Source of the DNA: Flavobacteriales bacterium
GTDB lineage: Bacteria; Bacteroidota; Bacteroidia; Flavobacteriales_D; Parvicellaceae
DNA length: 16,396 nucleotides
Assembly (NCBI GenBank): GCA_027047735.1
Contig: JALTUD010000383.1
Location: 1 to 16,396, forward strand
Reading direction: 5' to 3'
Both the position numbers and the translations under genes were made by a program. Below the pieces are notes generated by a model, which did not search any database, was not told the origin of the DNA, and was given only the letters and a program-made list of their open reading frames with translations. Of this stretch, positions 8,284 through 15,711 are shown one piece after another (within the stretch, counting starts at the first letter, position 1; each line of letters opens with the position of its first letter).

Positions 8284-8309
8284 TGTTTACATTGTATTAT
8301 CGAGTATTT

Positions 8310-8510
8310 GGGCGTTCCCTTTACAGCATAAAAAAGTAACTCCACTCACACACCCCTCACCACGTTACTTTTCAACGCTGTAAAGGTCGGGCTATCACTA
8401 CTCACTCTTTTGTGTTGCATAAGTGCAACAACACAAAAGGAGTTCAAACACGCCGTTCTATCCCTAACGCGAGTGAAATTGTTTAAAAAGTACATTTTTT
8501 TAGACAATTT
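8310..8510 (+). repeat. Structured intergenic repeat, copy B (truncated; runs over the phosphatase stop codon)
   Basis: Read on the plus strand: GGGCGTTCCC (8310-8319); hairpin 1 with arms 8318-8327 and 8377-8386 (CCTTTACAGC/GCTGTAAAGG) and a perfect inner AAAAGTAAC/GTTACTTTT stem; CGGGCTATC (8388-8396); hairpin 2 with 11-bp arms 8407-8417 and 8429-8439 (CTTTTGTGTTG/CAACACAAAAG); ATCCCTAACGCG ending at 8471. The following stretch to about 8510 (ending TTTTTTAGACAAT) still resembles the outer module of copy D. It contains the phosphatase stop codon at 8500-8502, so the repeat supplies the end of that gene. Hairpin 3 and the far end are missing. Positions 8388-8474 are identical to 15789-15875 of copy D. 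Confidence 0.85.
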
Positions 8511-10335
8511 TAACTCCAATAACCAACACATCATCTACTTGTTCGTAAATACCTCTCCACTCTTCAAATTTTTGGTTGAGTATTTTTCGCTGTTGTTGAA
8601 CCGGAAGATCTTTTATTTCCACGAGAAGATTTCGGAATTTTTTATACATGAATTTTTTACCGCGTTCGCCACCAAACTGGTCGGCGTATCCATCAGAAAA
8701 GACATAAACTCCATCTCCTTTTTCCAATTTCAGCGTATGGTTAGTATATCTCATCTCGTAAGGCGGGAAAGAAGCAATAGCAAACTTATCCGCTTTTATT
8801 TGTATCACTTCATTACCTCGAACAACGTATAAAGGATTGTTCGCCCCGGCATATTCCAATTCATAAGTTTCTTTGTCAAGAGTACAAATAGCCACATCCA
8901 TTCCGTCTCGCACTTCATTTCCTTCGGTCGATTTATTTAAGGCTTCCGAAGAAAGGCGATTCAACTCATCAAGAATTACAGAAGGTTTCGTTTCGCCATT
9001 TTCAATCACGATTCTATTTAAAGAATTAGCTCCAATAAGACTCATAAAAGCTCCCGGCACTCCATGACCGGTACAATCTACAGCAGCAAAAATCACTTTA
9101 TTATCAATTTCATAAAACCAATAAAAGTCGCCACTAACAATGTCTTTGGGTTTAAATAAAACAAACGACTCCGGCAACACACTATCAATGTATTGTCTTT
9201 GAGGCAAAATAGAATCTTGCAGTCGCTTCGCATAACGAATACTTGCGGTAATGTCGCTGTAAAGTTCCTCTAATTTTTCGCTTTGGTGTTCAATCTCTTC
9301 TTTTTGTCTTACAACTTCCTTTGTTCTTTCAATTACTTTTTGTTCCAAAACTCTTTCACTCTCAGCCAATTCATCACGCATGACAAGTAAAGCATGTCCT
9401 AATTTATCTTTTTCACTAAGCGGTTCATAGGGATATGTAAAATTGCTTTTCCCGACTTCATTGGCAAATGTTGCCGTTCTTTCCAGCCCATCTACTAATT
9501 GATTCATGGCAATTGCCATCTCGCCAATTTCATCGTTACTCGGTGAAATGTGTTTTTCGGGAATAATTCCCTTTCCGAGGGCAATTAAAAAAGTTTTTAA
9601 TTCTTGTACGGGTTTGGTAATACTGATGGTTGTAAACGTTGCAATAATTATTGTACCTATAATCAATACTATTCCAGCTATTAATATTCCCCAATAAAGT
9701 AGTGAAAACCGGTGATTGGTTTTTTCAAACGAAGCAGAACCTTGTTTTTTTTGGTTCTCCAAGTCCATATTTTTGATTTCCAATAATTCTTCTACCTTAC
9801 TGATGGAATTTTCAAATTCGGGATACACCTCAACATCATAAAACGTACGAGCAGAAAGTACATTCATCTCTTGGTCGTAGTCTTCGTACCCTCTCAATAC
9901 ATTTCCTATAGAGTTGTAATAAGATTCCGTAGCTATTTTTACATTCTCCTTTAGTGCTGTTAACAACTCACGATTACGTCCAAGTTCACTTCCGTTCCAA
10001 TGTTTTTGAAGTGAATCTAAACGTGCTAAATTTTTGGGGATTTTTTTCTTGAGTAAACGATTTAACTCCACACGCTCAAAATCATCAGATTTTGTTTGGT
10101 TGAAAGTAACATGCTGAACAAATTTTAACGCATTATTCAGATTGAATTTCAAATCAATCAATTCATCAACGGTAGGTTGCCCGACTTCAATATACTCTTT
10201 GTTATTGTTAATACTTGTTTGAAGGGTTTTTTCAGCTCCTTTTAAAACAGAAAGTGTTATCCCGAAGATGACGAGTAACAAAAGTACAATCAACGTAAAC
10301 CCTAAACCTATTTTTTTTCCAACTGAAAATCTCAT
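8500..10335 (-). CDS. Membrane HAMP-SpoIIE/PP2C-type serine/threonine phosphatase
   Basis: The 611-residue protein has a membrane segment at residues 10-32, a helical periplasmic sensor region (about 33-210, four-helix-bundle-like), a second membrane segment (212-236), a HAMP domain (about 237-290), a coiled coil (about 320-370) and a SpoIIE/PP2C phosphatase domain (about 385-611). Metal-binding aspartates are visible in SGDFYWF (Asp403), AAVDCTGHGVPGAF (Asp420), FSDGYADQFGG (Asp548) and DDVLVIGV (Asp601/602). SpoIIE-family enzymes usually dephosphorylate STAS anti-anti-sigma proteins in partner-switching pathways; no STAS or anti-sigma gene is in the window. The start is 12 bases after the TPR gene and three genes share one promoter, so the sensor domain probably responds to its YfiR-like and TPR neighbours. 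That link is inference. Confidence 0.92.
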   Translation of the reverse strand: MRFSVGKKIGLGFTLIVLLLLVIFGITLSVLKGAEKTLQTSINNNKEYIEVGQPTVDELIDLKFNLNNALKFVQHVTFNQTKSDDFERVELNRLLKKKIPKNLARLDSLQKHWNGSELGRNRELLTALKENVKIATESYYNSIGNVLRGYEDYDQEMNVLSARTFYDVEVYPEFENSISKVEELLEIKNMDLENQKKQGSASFEKTNHRFSLLYWGILIAGIVLIIGTIIIATFTTISITKPVQELKTFLIALGKGIIPEKHISPSNDEIGEMAIAMNQLVDGLERTATFANEVGKSNFTYPYEPLSEKDKLGHALLVMRDELAESERVLEQKVIERTKEVVRQKEEIEHQSEKLEELYSDITASIRYAKRLQDSILPQRQYIDSVLPESFVLFKPKDIVSGDFYWFYEIDNKVIFAAVDCTGHGVPGAFMSLIGANSLNRIVIENGETKPSVILDELNRLSSEALNKSTEGNEVRDGMDVAICTLDKETYELEYAGANNPLYVVRGNEVIQIKADKFAIASFPPYEMRYTNHTLKLEKGDGVYVFSDGYADQFGGERGKKFMYKKFRNLLVEIKDLPVQQQRKILNQKFEEWRGIYEQVDDVLVIGVKIV

Positions 10336-10347
10336 GAGGGGTAGTGT

Positions 10348-11274
10348 TTAATTAGAAGATGTTTTATACGCCTCGTTATAAAAATCAGGATCTTTTTCTT
10401 TCAGGAGGTTTATGTATTCTTGAAATTTATCCGGTTCTGAGATGAGTTCGTAACAACCTGCCAGTGCATATATCGTACGCGAATCATTAGGATTAAGTTC
10501 ATAGGCTTTTTCGAAATAAGGAATACTTTTTAATCCTAAATAGGCTTTCTTTTCATCGGTAGCCATAAGCGTTTCTATATCAGCTTCTACATCTAAACTA
10601 TTTACTATATCTACGGCTTGATTAAAATAAATCAGCCCTAGTTCTTTATAGGTTTCAGCTCGTGTAGAATCTATCGTTAATATTTTTTCGTAATATTTAA
10701 TACTGGAATCCAAGTAGTTTGCATACAAATCCTTATTATTTTTATATTTAATAAGGTTAAGCTCCGCTAATCTTCCATACATTTGTATATCTTCATTTTT
10801 AAAACTCATGCTTGGTTCAGCAAGTTTTTTTATCTCTTTGTATTTATTATAATTTTCTAAAACTCCTGCAAAATTAGAGGAAGTGTCCTGCATTGCCAGA
10901 ATAGCATCATTTTTATAGTAGTTCGCTATGCTTTTAATTACTTTATTTACTGTTTCGAGATATTCACCATCTTTATCTAATCCTCTGGCTCTCAACAAAG
11001 CATTTAAAGCTACTTCTCTTTTATTAAGGTCTCCTGTTCTTTTTGACAACTCTTTATTAAACATGGCATAATTAAACCAATTTTCAAAATTATTAGAACG
11101 CTCCGGACACATTAAAAAAGCAGAATCCATTAACATTATAGCTTTTTCTACATCGGTTTTATAAGCCTTTGCTGCATAGTCAGCATACAGACAATATTTA
11201 TTGTATGACTGTCCCCACATTAATCCTGTATAAACAACAAGAACAAAGGTCAATATGTTTGTTAACGACTTCAT
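10348..11274 (-). CDS. Periplasmic TPR-repeat protein of the phosphatase operon
   Basis: From ATG 11274 the protein has 308 residues, starting with a signal peptide (MKSLTNILTFVLVVYTGLMWGQ). The rest is helical. The clearest TPR units are in the C-terminal half: SIKYYEKILTIDSTRAETYKELGLIYF, split here as SIKYYEKILTIDS and ETYKELGLIYF, then SIPYFEKAYELNPND and IYALAGCYELI. The start was chosen because the YfiR stop TAA and this ATG are separated by a single base. The ATG at 11286 would overlap that gene and put MYYK before the signal peptide. It lies between the YfiR-like and phosphatase genes and probably forms part of the sensing complex in the periplasm. No enzymatic motif is seen. Confidence 0.85.
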   Translation of the reverse strand: MKSLTNILTFVLVVYTGLMWGQSYNKYCLYADYAAKAYKTDVEKAIMLMDSAFLMCPERSNNFENWFNYAMFNKELSKRTGDLNKREVALNALLRARGLDKDGEYLETVNKVIKSIANYYKNDAILAMQDTSSNFAGVLENYNKYKEIKKLAEPSMSFKNEDIQMYGRLAELNLIKYKNNKDLYANYLDSSIKYYEKILTIDSTRAETYKELGLIYFNQAVDIVNSLDVEADIETLMATDEKKAYLGLKSIPYFEKAYELNPNDSRTIYALAGCYELISEPDKFQEYINLLKEKDPDFYNEAYKTSSN

Positions 11275-11275
11275 T

Positions 11276-11800
11276 TTATAATACATCTACAGCTAATCGT
11301 GTTAACGTTTGGCTGATGATTAAATCTTTTTTCTTTGCATTGGTTTTACTCAATTCAAAAGCTAATTTATTGTTTCTTGATATAAAATTGATAATAATCC
11401 CATCATTTAATAAACCTTCTTCTTCCCCAATGATTAAGGTTTTATCTTTTTTTAATTTTTGGGCTAATTCTATTGCAACTTTTCTGTTGTAGGGAGAAAC
11501 ATAGAGTAAATGAGGGGATTTTACGGCAGAGATATTTTCGTAAAATTCAACTTTTATTTTTTGGCTGCCTATTGCTTTTCCGGTATAACTTTTCTTAATT
11601 TGTTCGTAAAAAAGTTTGTCGCCGAGTACTCCTATAATGAAGTCCCCTGTTTTATACTTTTGAGGCCAATCAACATTTTTTGCAAACTGATAGACATAAA
11701 TACCTTTTATCTTGTTATTGGCTTGTGTTCCCGCAGTTTTCTGCCCCCAACCAATTGAGGTAAATAATACAATGATTAATATGGTTAAAATTCTGCTCAT
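11276..11800 (-). CDS. YfiR/HmsC-family (DUF4154) periplasmic protein
   Basis: The 174-residue protein has a signal peptide (residues 1-19, ending GWGQ) and a mature domain with DUF4154 hallmarks: KIKGIYVYQFAKNVDWP (30-46), FIIGVLGD (54-61), LIIGEEEGLLNDGIIINF (122-139) and NKLAFELS...LIISQTLTRLA (144-170). In Pseudomonas, YfiR is the periplasmic repressor of the HAMP-containing diguanylate cyclase YfiN. Here it heads an operon whose membrane enzyme is a HAMP-SpoIIE phosphatase, so a similar inhibitory role on that enzyme is inferred. Unlike P. aeruginosa YfiR, whose fold and redox response depend on disulfides, this protein has no cysteine at all. It is preceded by a strong consensus promoter. 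Confidence 0.88.
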   Translation of the reverse strand: MSRILTILIIVLFTSIGWGQKTAGTQANNKIKGIYVYQFAKNVDWPQKYKTGDFIIGVLGDKLFYEQIKKSYTGKAIGSQKIKVEFYENISAVKSPHLLYVSPYNRKVAIELAQKLKKDKTLIIGEEEGLLNDGIIINFISRNNKLAFELSKTNAKKKDLIISQTLTRLAVDVL

Positions 11801-11858
11801 TTAAACACGTAAAGTAGTCTTTGGGTTACGCAAGATATAAAATATTTTTAAAACACGG

Positions 11859-11889
11859 CAAATTTATACCACTAGATTTTTGTTTCAAA
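11859..11889 (-). promoter_or_regulatory. Consensus Bacteroidota promoter of the yfiR-TPR-phosphatase operon
   Basis: On the minus strand TTTG (11889-11886) is followed after exactly 19 bases by TAAATTTG (11866-11859), matching the primary sigma-factor consensus TTTG-N(17-23)-TAnnTTTG in full. The leader to the ATG at 11800 would be about 50 bases. It lies downstream of the ACC deaminase-like gene, marking the start of a separate transcription unit. Confidence 0.75.
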
Positions 11890-11928
11890 AGTTATAGAAC
11901 AAGGTCAAAACGAAAATTATGCCATAAA

Positions 11929-12864
11929 TTAATCGGGGTAAATTTGTAGCTTTTTCCTTTTTTCAAAACCTTCTATTCCTTGTAGTCCTCCTGTATGCAC
12001 AACGACAATAGTTGAATTTATTGAAAAGTATCCTTTCTGTACTAAATCTATCAAAGCAAAAAATAATTTTCCTGTATAAACGGGATCGGTTTTTATTCCC
12101 GTTTGGATATAGAACCAACGCATAAAATCTATTAATTCGTCCGTATGTTTGGCATAACCTCCGAAATGGTAATTTGTTTTTAATTGAATACTTTCCCAAT
12201 TGAAATTTGTTTGATTTATTTTTTGGTAATAGGTATTAATTTCATCTAGTATAAATTCACCTCCTTTTAATACAGGAATACCTATTGCTTTTTGATGAGG
12301 CTGTAAAGTTAGTGCGATACCTCCTAAGGTTGCTCCTGTTCCACAATCGGTTAGGATGTAATCAAAATCTTGTTCGATTTCTTCTACGATTTTTTTACAT
12401 CCTAAAAGCCCCAATAGGTTTGCTCCTCCTTCGGGGATTACGTAGGAATCGGGATATTCGCCTTGTAGTTGTTTTAAAAAAGCCGTTGTGTTTTTGGTTC
12501 TATATTCTGCACGGGATATGTATTTTAATTGCATTCCCAATTCTTTTGCTCTGCTGAGGGTAGGATTAAGCGGTAGTGTTTCTTCTCCTCTGATTATTCC
12601 TATTGTTGGAATATTGAAATCATAACCCGCCTTTGCTGTGGCTAGTATGTGATTGGAATACGCTCCTCCGAAGGTGATTACGTTTTTATAGTTTCCTTTT
12701 TGGTATTCTTCAATATTTAATTTGAGTTTTCGCCATTTGTTTCCCGAAACTTCATGATGCATTAAATCATCTCTTTTCACTAAGACGTTTACTTCTTTTT
12801 CTTTGAAAAGAGGGATTTCTATTTTTTGTAGAGGAGAGCAATATTGTGAATCCCGGTAGTTCAA
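11929..12864 (-). CDS. PLP-dependent ACC deaminase/D-cysteine desulfhydrase-like protein
   Basis: The 311-residue protein is a fold-type II PLP enzyme. The Schiff-base lysine is Lys43 in SGNKWRKLK, preceded by VKRDDL. GGAYSNH (66-72), the phosphate-binding GTGATLGG (175-182), DPVYTGK (260-266) and HTGGLQG (290-296) match the ACC deaminase/D-cysteine desulfhydrase family. These enzymes deaminate ACC or D-cysteine. Substrate cannot be decided here, and most bacterial members are D-cysteine desulfhydrases or of unknown substrate. The first codon is TTG at 12864; no ATG or GTG precedes the conserved N-terminus, and the next ATG is residue 35, inside the fold. The frame upstream runs only eight codons to a stop inside repeat copy C, so the repeat may have displaced the original start. 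It appears to be monocistronic. Confidence 0.88.
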   Translation of the reverse strand: MNYRDSQYCSPLQKIEIPLFKEKEVNVLVKRDDLMHHEVSGNKWRKLKLNIEEYQKGNYKNVITFGGAYSNHILATAKAGYDFNIPTIGIIRGEETLPLNPTLSRAKELGMQLKYISRAEYRTKNTTAFLKQLQGEYPDSYVIPEGGANLLGLLGCKKIVEEIEQDFDYILTDCGTGATLGGIALTLQPHQKAIGIPVLKGGEFILDEINTYYQKINQTNFNWESIQLKTNYHFGGYAKHTDELIDFMRWFYIQTGIKTDPVYTGKLFFALIDLVQKGYFSINSTIVVVHTGGLQGIEGFEKRKKLQIYPD

Positions 12865-12885
12865 GTCTTGTATTTTTGTTGTTCT

Positions 12886-13190
12886 GCGTTAGGGATTTGT
12901 ATCCCTAACACGAAATGAAAGTAAGTACATAAAGCGGTTTTGTCGCTCTCATACTTCTTCATATTTTCTTTCCATAGCTAGAGCTATGCAAAGAAAATAT
13001 TCATCGTCTGAGAACTACAAATTCCACTTTCTTGCATTTATTTCATCCCGCGTTAGGGATAGAAGTGGCATCCTTTTGGGTTGTTGCACCTATGCAACCC
13101 AAAAGATATAACGGATAGCCCGACCTTTACGGCGTTAAAAAGCGGTGTAGTGCAACGAAACTGCTTTTTTATGCCGTAAAGGGAACGCCC
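12886..13190 (-). repeat. Structured intergenic repeat, copy C (full length)
   Basis: On the minus strand GGGCGTTCCC (13190-13181) starts five bases after the stop codon of the 827-residue protein. Hairpin 1 has arms 13173-13182 and 13124-13133 (GCCGTAAAGG/CCTTTACGGC). CGGGCTATCCGTTATATC follows. Hairpin 2 has 11-bp arms 13073-13083 and 13095-13105 (CTTTTGGGTTG/CAACCCAAAAG). ATCCCTAACGCG is at 13060-13049. Hairpin 3 (12961-12979 against 12982-13000) is a 19-bp stem with one mismatch around CATAGC/GCTATG. The far end is GCGTTAGGGAT (12886-12896), here itself a hairpin with ATCCCTAAC at 12901-12909. Total length is 305 bp. It fills almost the entire gap. Confidence 0.88.
13124..13182. terminator. 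Hairpin 1 of copy C, possible bidirectional terminator
   Basis: The outer stem CCTTTACGGC/GCCGTAAAGG encloses AAAAAGCGG (plus strand) paired with CTGCTTTTT, which ends in a T-run on both strands. It lies 14 bases past the upstream gene's stop codon. The position suits a terminator; the activity is inferred. Confidence 0.35.
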
Positions 13191-13195
13191 AAATC

Positions 13196-15679
13196 TTATT
13201 TCTTTCTAACGAGTTGAATAGTGCCTGTGTAATCTTTGGTAGAGTCATCAATGCCCACTACTTTGATAACGTAATAATATGTTCCTTCACTGGCTTTGGC
13301 TCCATCCCACGTTGCGTCTACTCCTTTTAGCTCGTGTACTTTTCTTCCCCAACGATTATAGATGGTTCCATTTAGGTCTTTTACACCTTCGGTTATAATT
13401 TTAAACTCGTCATTGACGTTATTGTTGTCCGGTGAAAAGATATTCGGAATAATTACAACCGGTGTACCTGTAACGATGATGGTTTGATAATCTGTATCAC
13501 TGCAATAATTATTTGACGCTACTAAAGTAACGGTATATTCGCCGGGAACGTCATAAGATGTAATTGGCAATGTACCGGTTTGTCCGTTTCCAAAATCCCA
13601 TGTGTAAGCCGTAGCTCCCGTACTATTATTTTGAAAAACGGGAACAAACGGGGCTTCTCCGATAGAATCTTGAACAGAAATATCGGCATTTACTTCGTAA
13701 ACATCATAGTTGTAGTTCACGTTTATCGTTCCGCAATAATTGCTAATAGTAAGCGTATAATTTTGTTCTGTTGTACTAAAGGTAGTCCCGTTGCTTCCAT
13801 CGCTCCATTGGATGGTACAACTCTCGCAAGTATAATTACTTAAATCCTCTTGGTGTAAGGCGTTGCTGTCGCAAGAAATTAAAGGCGAAGTCGTAGAAAT
13901 AGGTGTTGGTGGACTCATTTCATAGATAGAGATGTAAGCCGTATCACTTCCGCATCCTGAATGTCCTGCTACCCAATAATTACCTCCGGTAGAAATCGTT
14001 AGCGGATTAGACGTAGAACCGCTGCTCCACTCGTAACTGCTTGCTCCACTTGCTGTCAACGTAACGTTTTGTCCCGAACAAAGTGTATCGTTACTTGCAG
14101 AAACGCTAACGGTTGGAGCGGTGTTGCTAATATTGATTTGCACACTGTCATAAATCGTGTCATTGCAATTAGAAATCACACCACCATATATATAGAACGG
14201 ACTATTAGCTGTAACAACAAAATTTGGATTAACTCCTGTATTTCCATTAGGGAAAGTTCCCCCCGTAGAGTGCCATGTAACATCACTAAAAGAGCCTTGC
14301 ACGTTAGCAGTTAACAGTAAAGTGTCGCCGTTGCAGGCAGACGTTGTACCGGCTGTAACATCGATACTGAGCAAGCCCGCAGGAATTTGACAACCTAAAT
14401 TATCATAAGTAGCAGTTCCGTCAGCTGTAAAGCTTACAAAAGCTCCGTCTTTTATTCCGGATGCACCGCCGTACCCACCGTTTTGATTGACCAATAAATC
14501 TCTTTCGTAAGAAACAACATCTGAACATCCGTTAGGATTACTAAATGACATTGTTAACGTCCGTGTTCCTCCACTTGCATTGTAGTTGGCAAAGTGCCCT
14601 CCCGTAGCATTAGAATTTTGAACAATAACAACTAATGTATCATTTAAATTAGCAAAAGAATGAGCCAGAGGGTCAAAATTAGGACCGGTAATTAATAAGA
14701 CTTCACTTCCTGCAGGTAAAATTCCACCTGTTGGTTCAATCAAATGACCGCAGGCTGTAATGGTAGCATTCAAATCACTAACCAACTGTGCGGTTTGAGC
14801 ATTTTGAATAATTCCTCCCCATGGATTAGTACTAGGCCATGTAACGGTTAAATCATTAACATTTAGGTCTTGATTACCTACTCTAAAAGTAAGCATTTCG
14901 TTTTGACCTTCCGGCGAACCGCAGGCATCTACCAATATTTTTTCTATTTCAAAACAAGTAGCAGGACTCACGTTTACATCTTCAATATAGTAATAAGCAT
15001 GGTCCCCTCCCGTATTCATGTTAGAGGCCACTCCGGTTGTTCCGGAAGTAGTATGTGCCGGGTCATTAAAATTACCAATAATAATATATTCCTCTCCTCC
15101 CACAGCCGTATAAGGCTGACTAAATAACACCCAGTTAACCGTATCATTTAAAGGCGTTCCGCTTACAGAAACCTGAGGTGTAAAGGGTAAAGCCGTATTT
15201 TGTTGCAAGAAAGTGTGAGTATTCGACAAATAAACTCCCAGCTCCTCAACATAGTGTGTGGAATTATTAGCCAAACTCCAATAAAACTCAATATTATATT
15301 CCTGTCCCGCCACCAAAGGAGAAGTTAATTGAATCTGTAAATACTCCCTATAATCATCTTCAAAAGCAGGCAAAGGAGGAAAATTAACAACCTCATTACA
15401 AATAATCCCTCCGTAAGCAACACCGGTTCGAGCTTGTTGATAGCCCATAATATTACTCGGAACACTCAAAGAAGGAAGCGGAAAACTACCCGTATTACAA
15501 ACATTAAAATAATCCGCCGTAGAAGTATCGGGATTAGACCAACCGATAGCCGAAGTGATTTCCCCCGGGCCGGCAGGACACTGTGTCTTGTTTTCAAAAC
15601 TATTATTGGGAACTAAATTCTGAGCCAAAGCAAATGTTCCTATCACAAAAGCAGAGACAAAGACAAAAAAAGTTTTCAT
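13196..15679 (-). CDS. Secreted PKD protein with gliding-motility/T9SS C-terminal domain
   Basis: From ATG 15679 the protein has 827 residues. It has a signal peptide (MKTFFVFVSAFVIGTFALAQ), a jelly-roll-like domain of about 220 residues (NLVPNNSFE...), and a lamin-tail-like region (FEIEKILVDACGSPEGQNEM...). Cys-containing Ig-like segments follow, then a PKD domain at about 675-740 (AYTWDFGNGQTG). The last 82 residues (746-827: NIFSPDNNNVNDEF, IYNRWGRKVHE, WDGAKASEGTYYYVI, DYTGTIQLVRKK) form the gliding motility-associated C-terminal domain, a known type IX secretion sorting signal. It is thus an exported surface or extracellular protein. An in-frame ATG at 15706 adds nine residues ahead of the signal peptide and is less likely. 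Repeats D and C lie directly before and after. No promoter consensus is seen in the 30 bases between repeat D and the start. Confidence 0.9.
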   Translation of the reverse strand: MKTFFVFVSAFVIGTFALAQNLVPNNSFENKTQCPAGPGEITSAIGWSNPDTSTADYFNVCNTGSFPLPSLSVPSNIMGYQQARTGVAYGGIICNEVVNFPPLPAFEDDYREYLQIQLTSPLVAGQEYNIEFYWSLANNSTHYVEELGVYLSNTHTFLQQNTALPFTPQVSVSGTPLNDTVNWVLFSQPYTAVGGEEYIIIGNFNDPAHTTSGTTGVASNMNTGGDHAYYYIEDVNVSPATCFEIEKILVDACGSPEGQNEMLTFRVGNQDLNVNDLTVTWPSTNPWGGIIQNAQTAQLVSDLNATITACGHLIEPTGGILPAGSEVLLITGPNFDPLAHSFANLNDTLVVIVQNSNATGGHFANYNASGGTRTLTMSFSNPNGCSDVVSYERDLLVNQNGGYGGASGIKDGAFVSFTADGTATYDNLGCQIPAGLLSIDVTAGTTSACNGDTLLLTANVQGSFSDVTWHSTGGTFPNGNTGVNPNFVVTANSPFYIYGGVISNCNDTIYDSVQINISNTAPTVSVSASNDTLCSGQNVTLTASGASSYEWSSGSTSNPLTISTGGNYWVAGHSGCGSDTAYISIYEMSPPTPISTTSPLISCDSNALHQEDLSNYTCESCTIQWSDGSNGTTFSTTEQNYTLTISNYCGTINVNYNYDVYEVNADISVQDSIGEAPFVPVFQNNSTGATAYTWDFGNGQTGTLPITSYDVPGEYTVTLVASNNYCSDTDYQTIIVTGTPVVIIPNIFSPDNNNVNDEFKIITEGVKDLNGTIYNRWGRKVHELKGVDATWDGAKASEGTYYYVIKVVGIDDSTKDYTGTIQLVRKK

Positions 15680-15711
15680 TATTTTATATTTTATATTTAT
15701 TAACATTATTT

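Noticed and set aside
15680..15711. Promoter for the 827-residue protein gene
   Set aside because: The 32 bases between repeat D and the start are AT-rich but contain no TAnnTTTG element, and none was found in hairpin 1 of the repeat.
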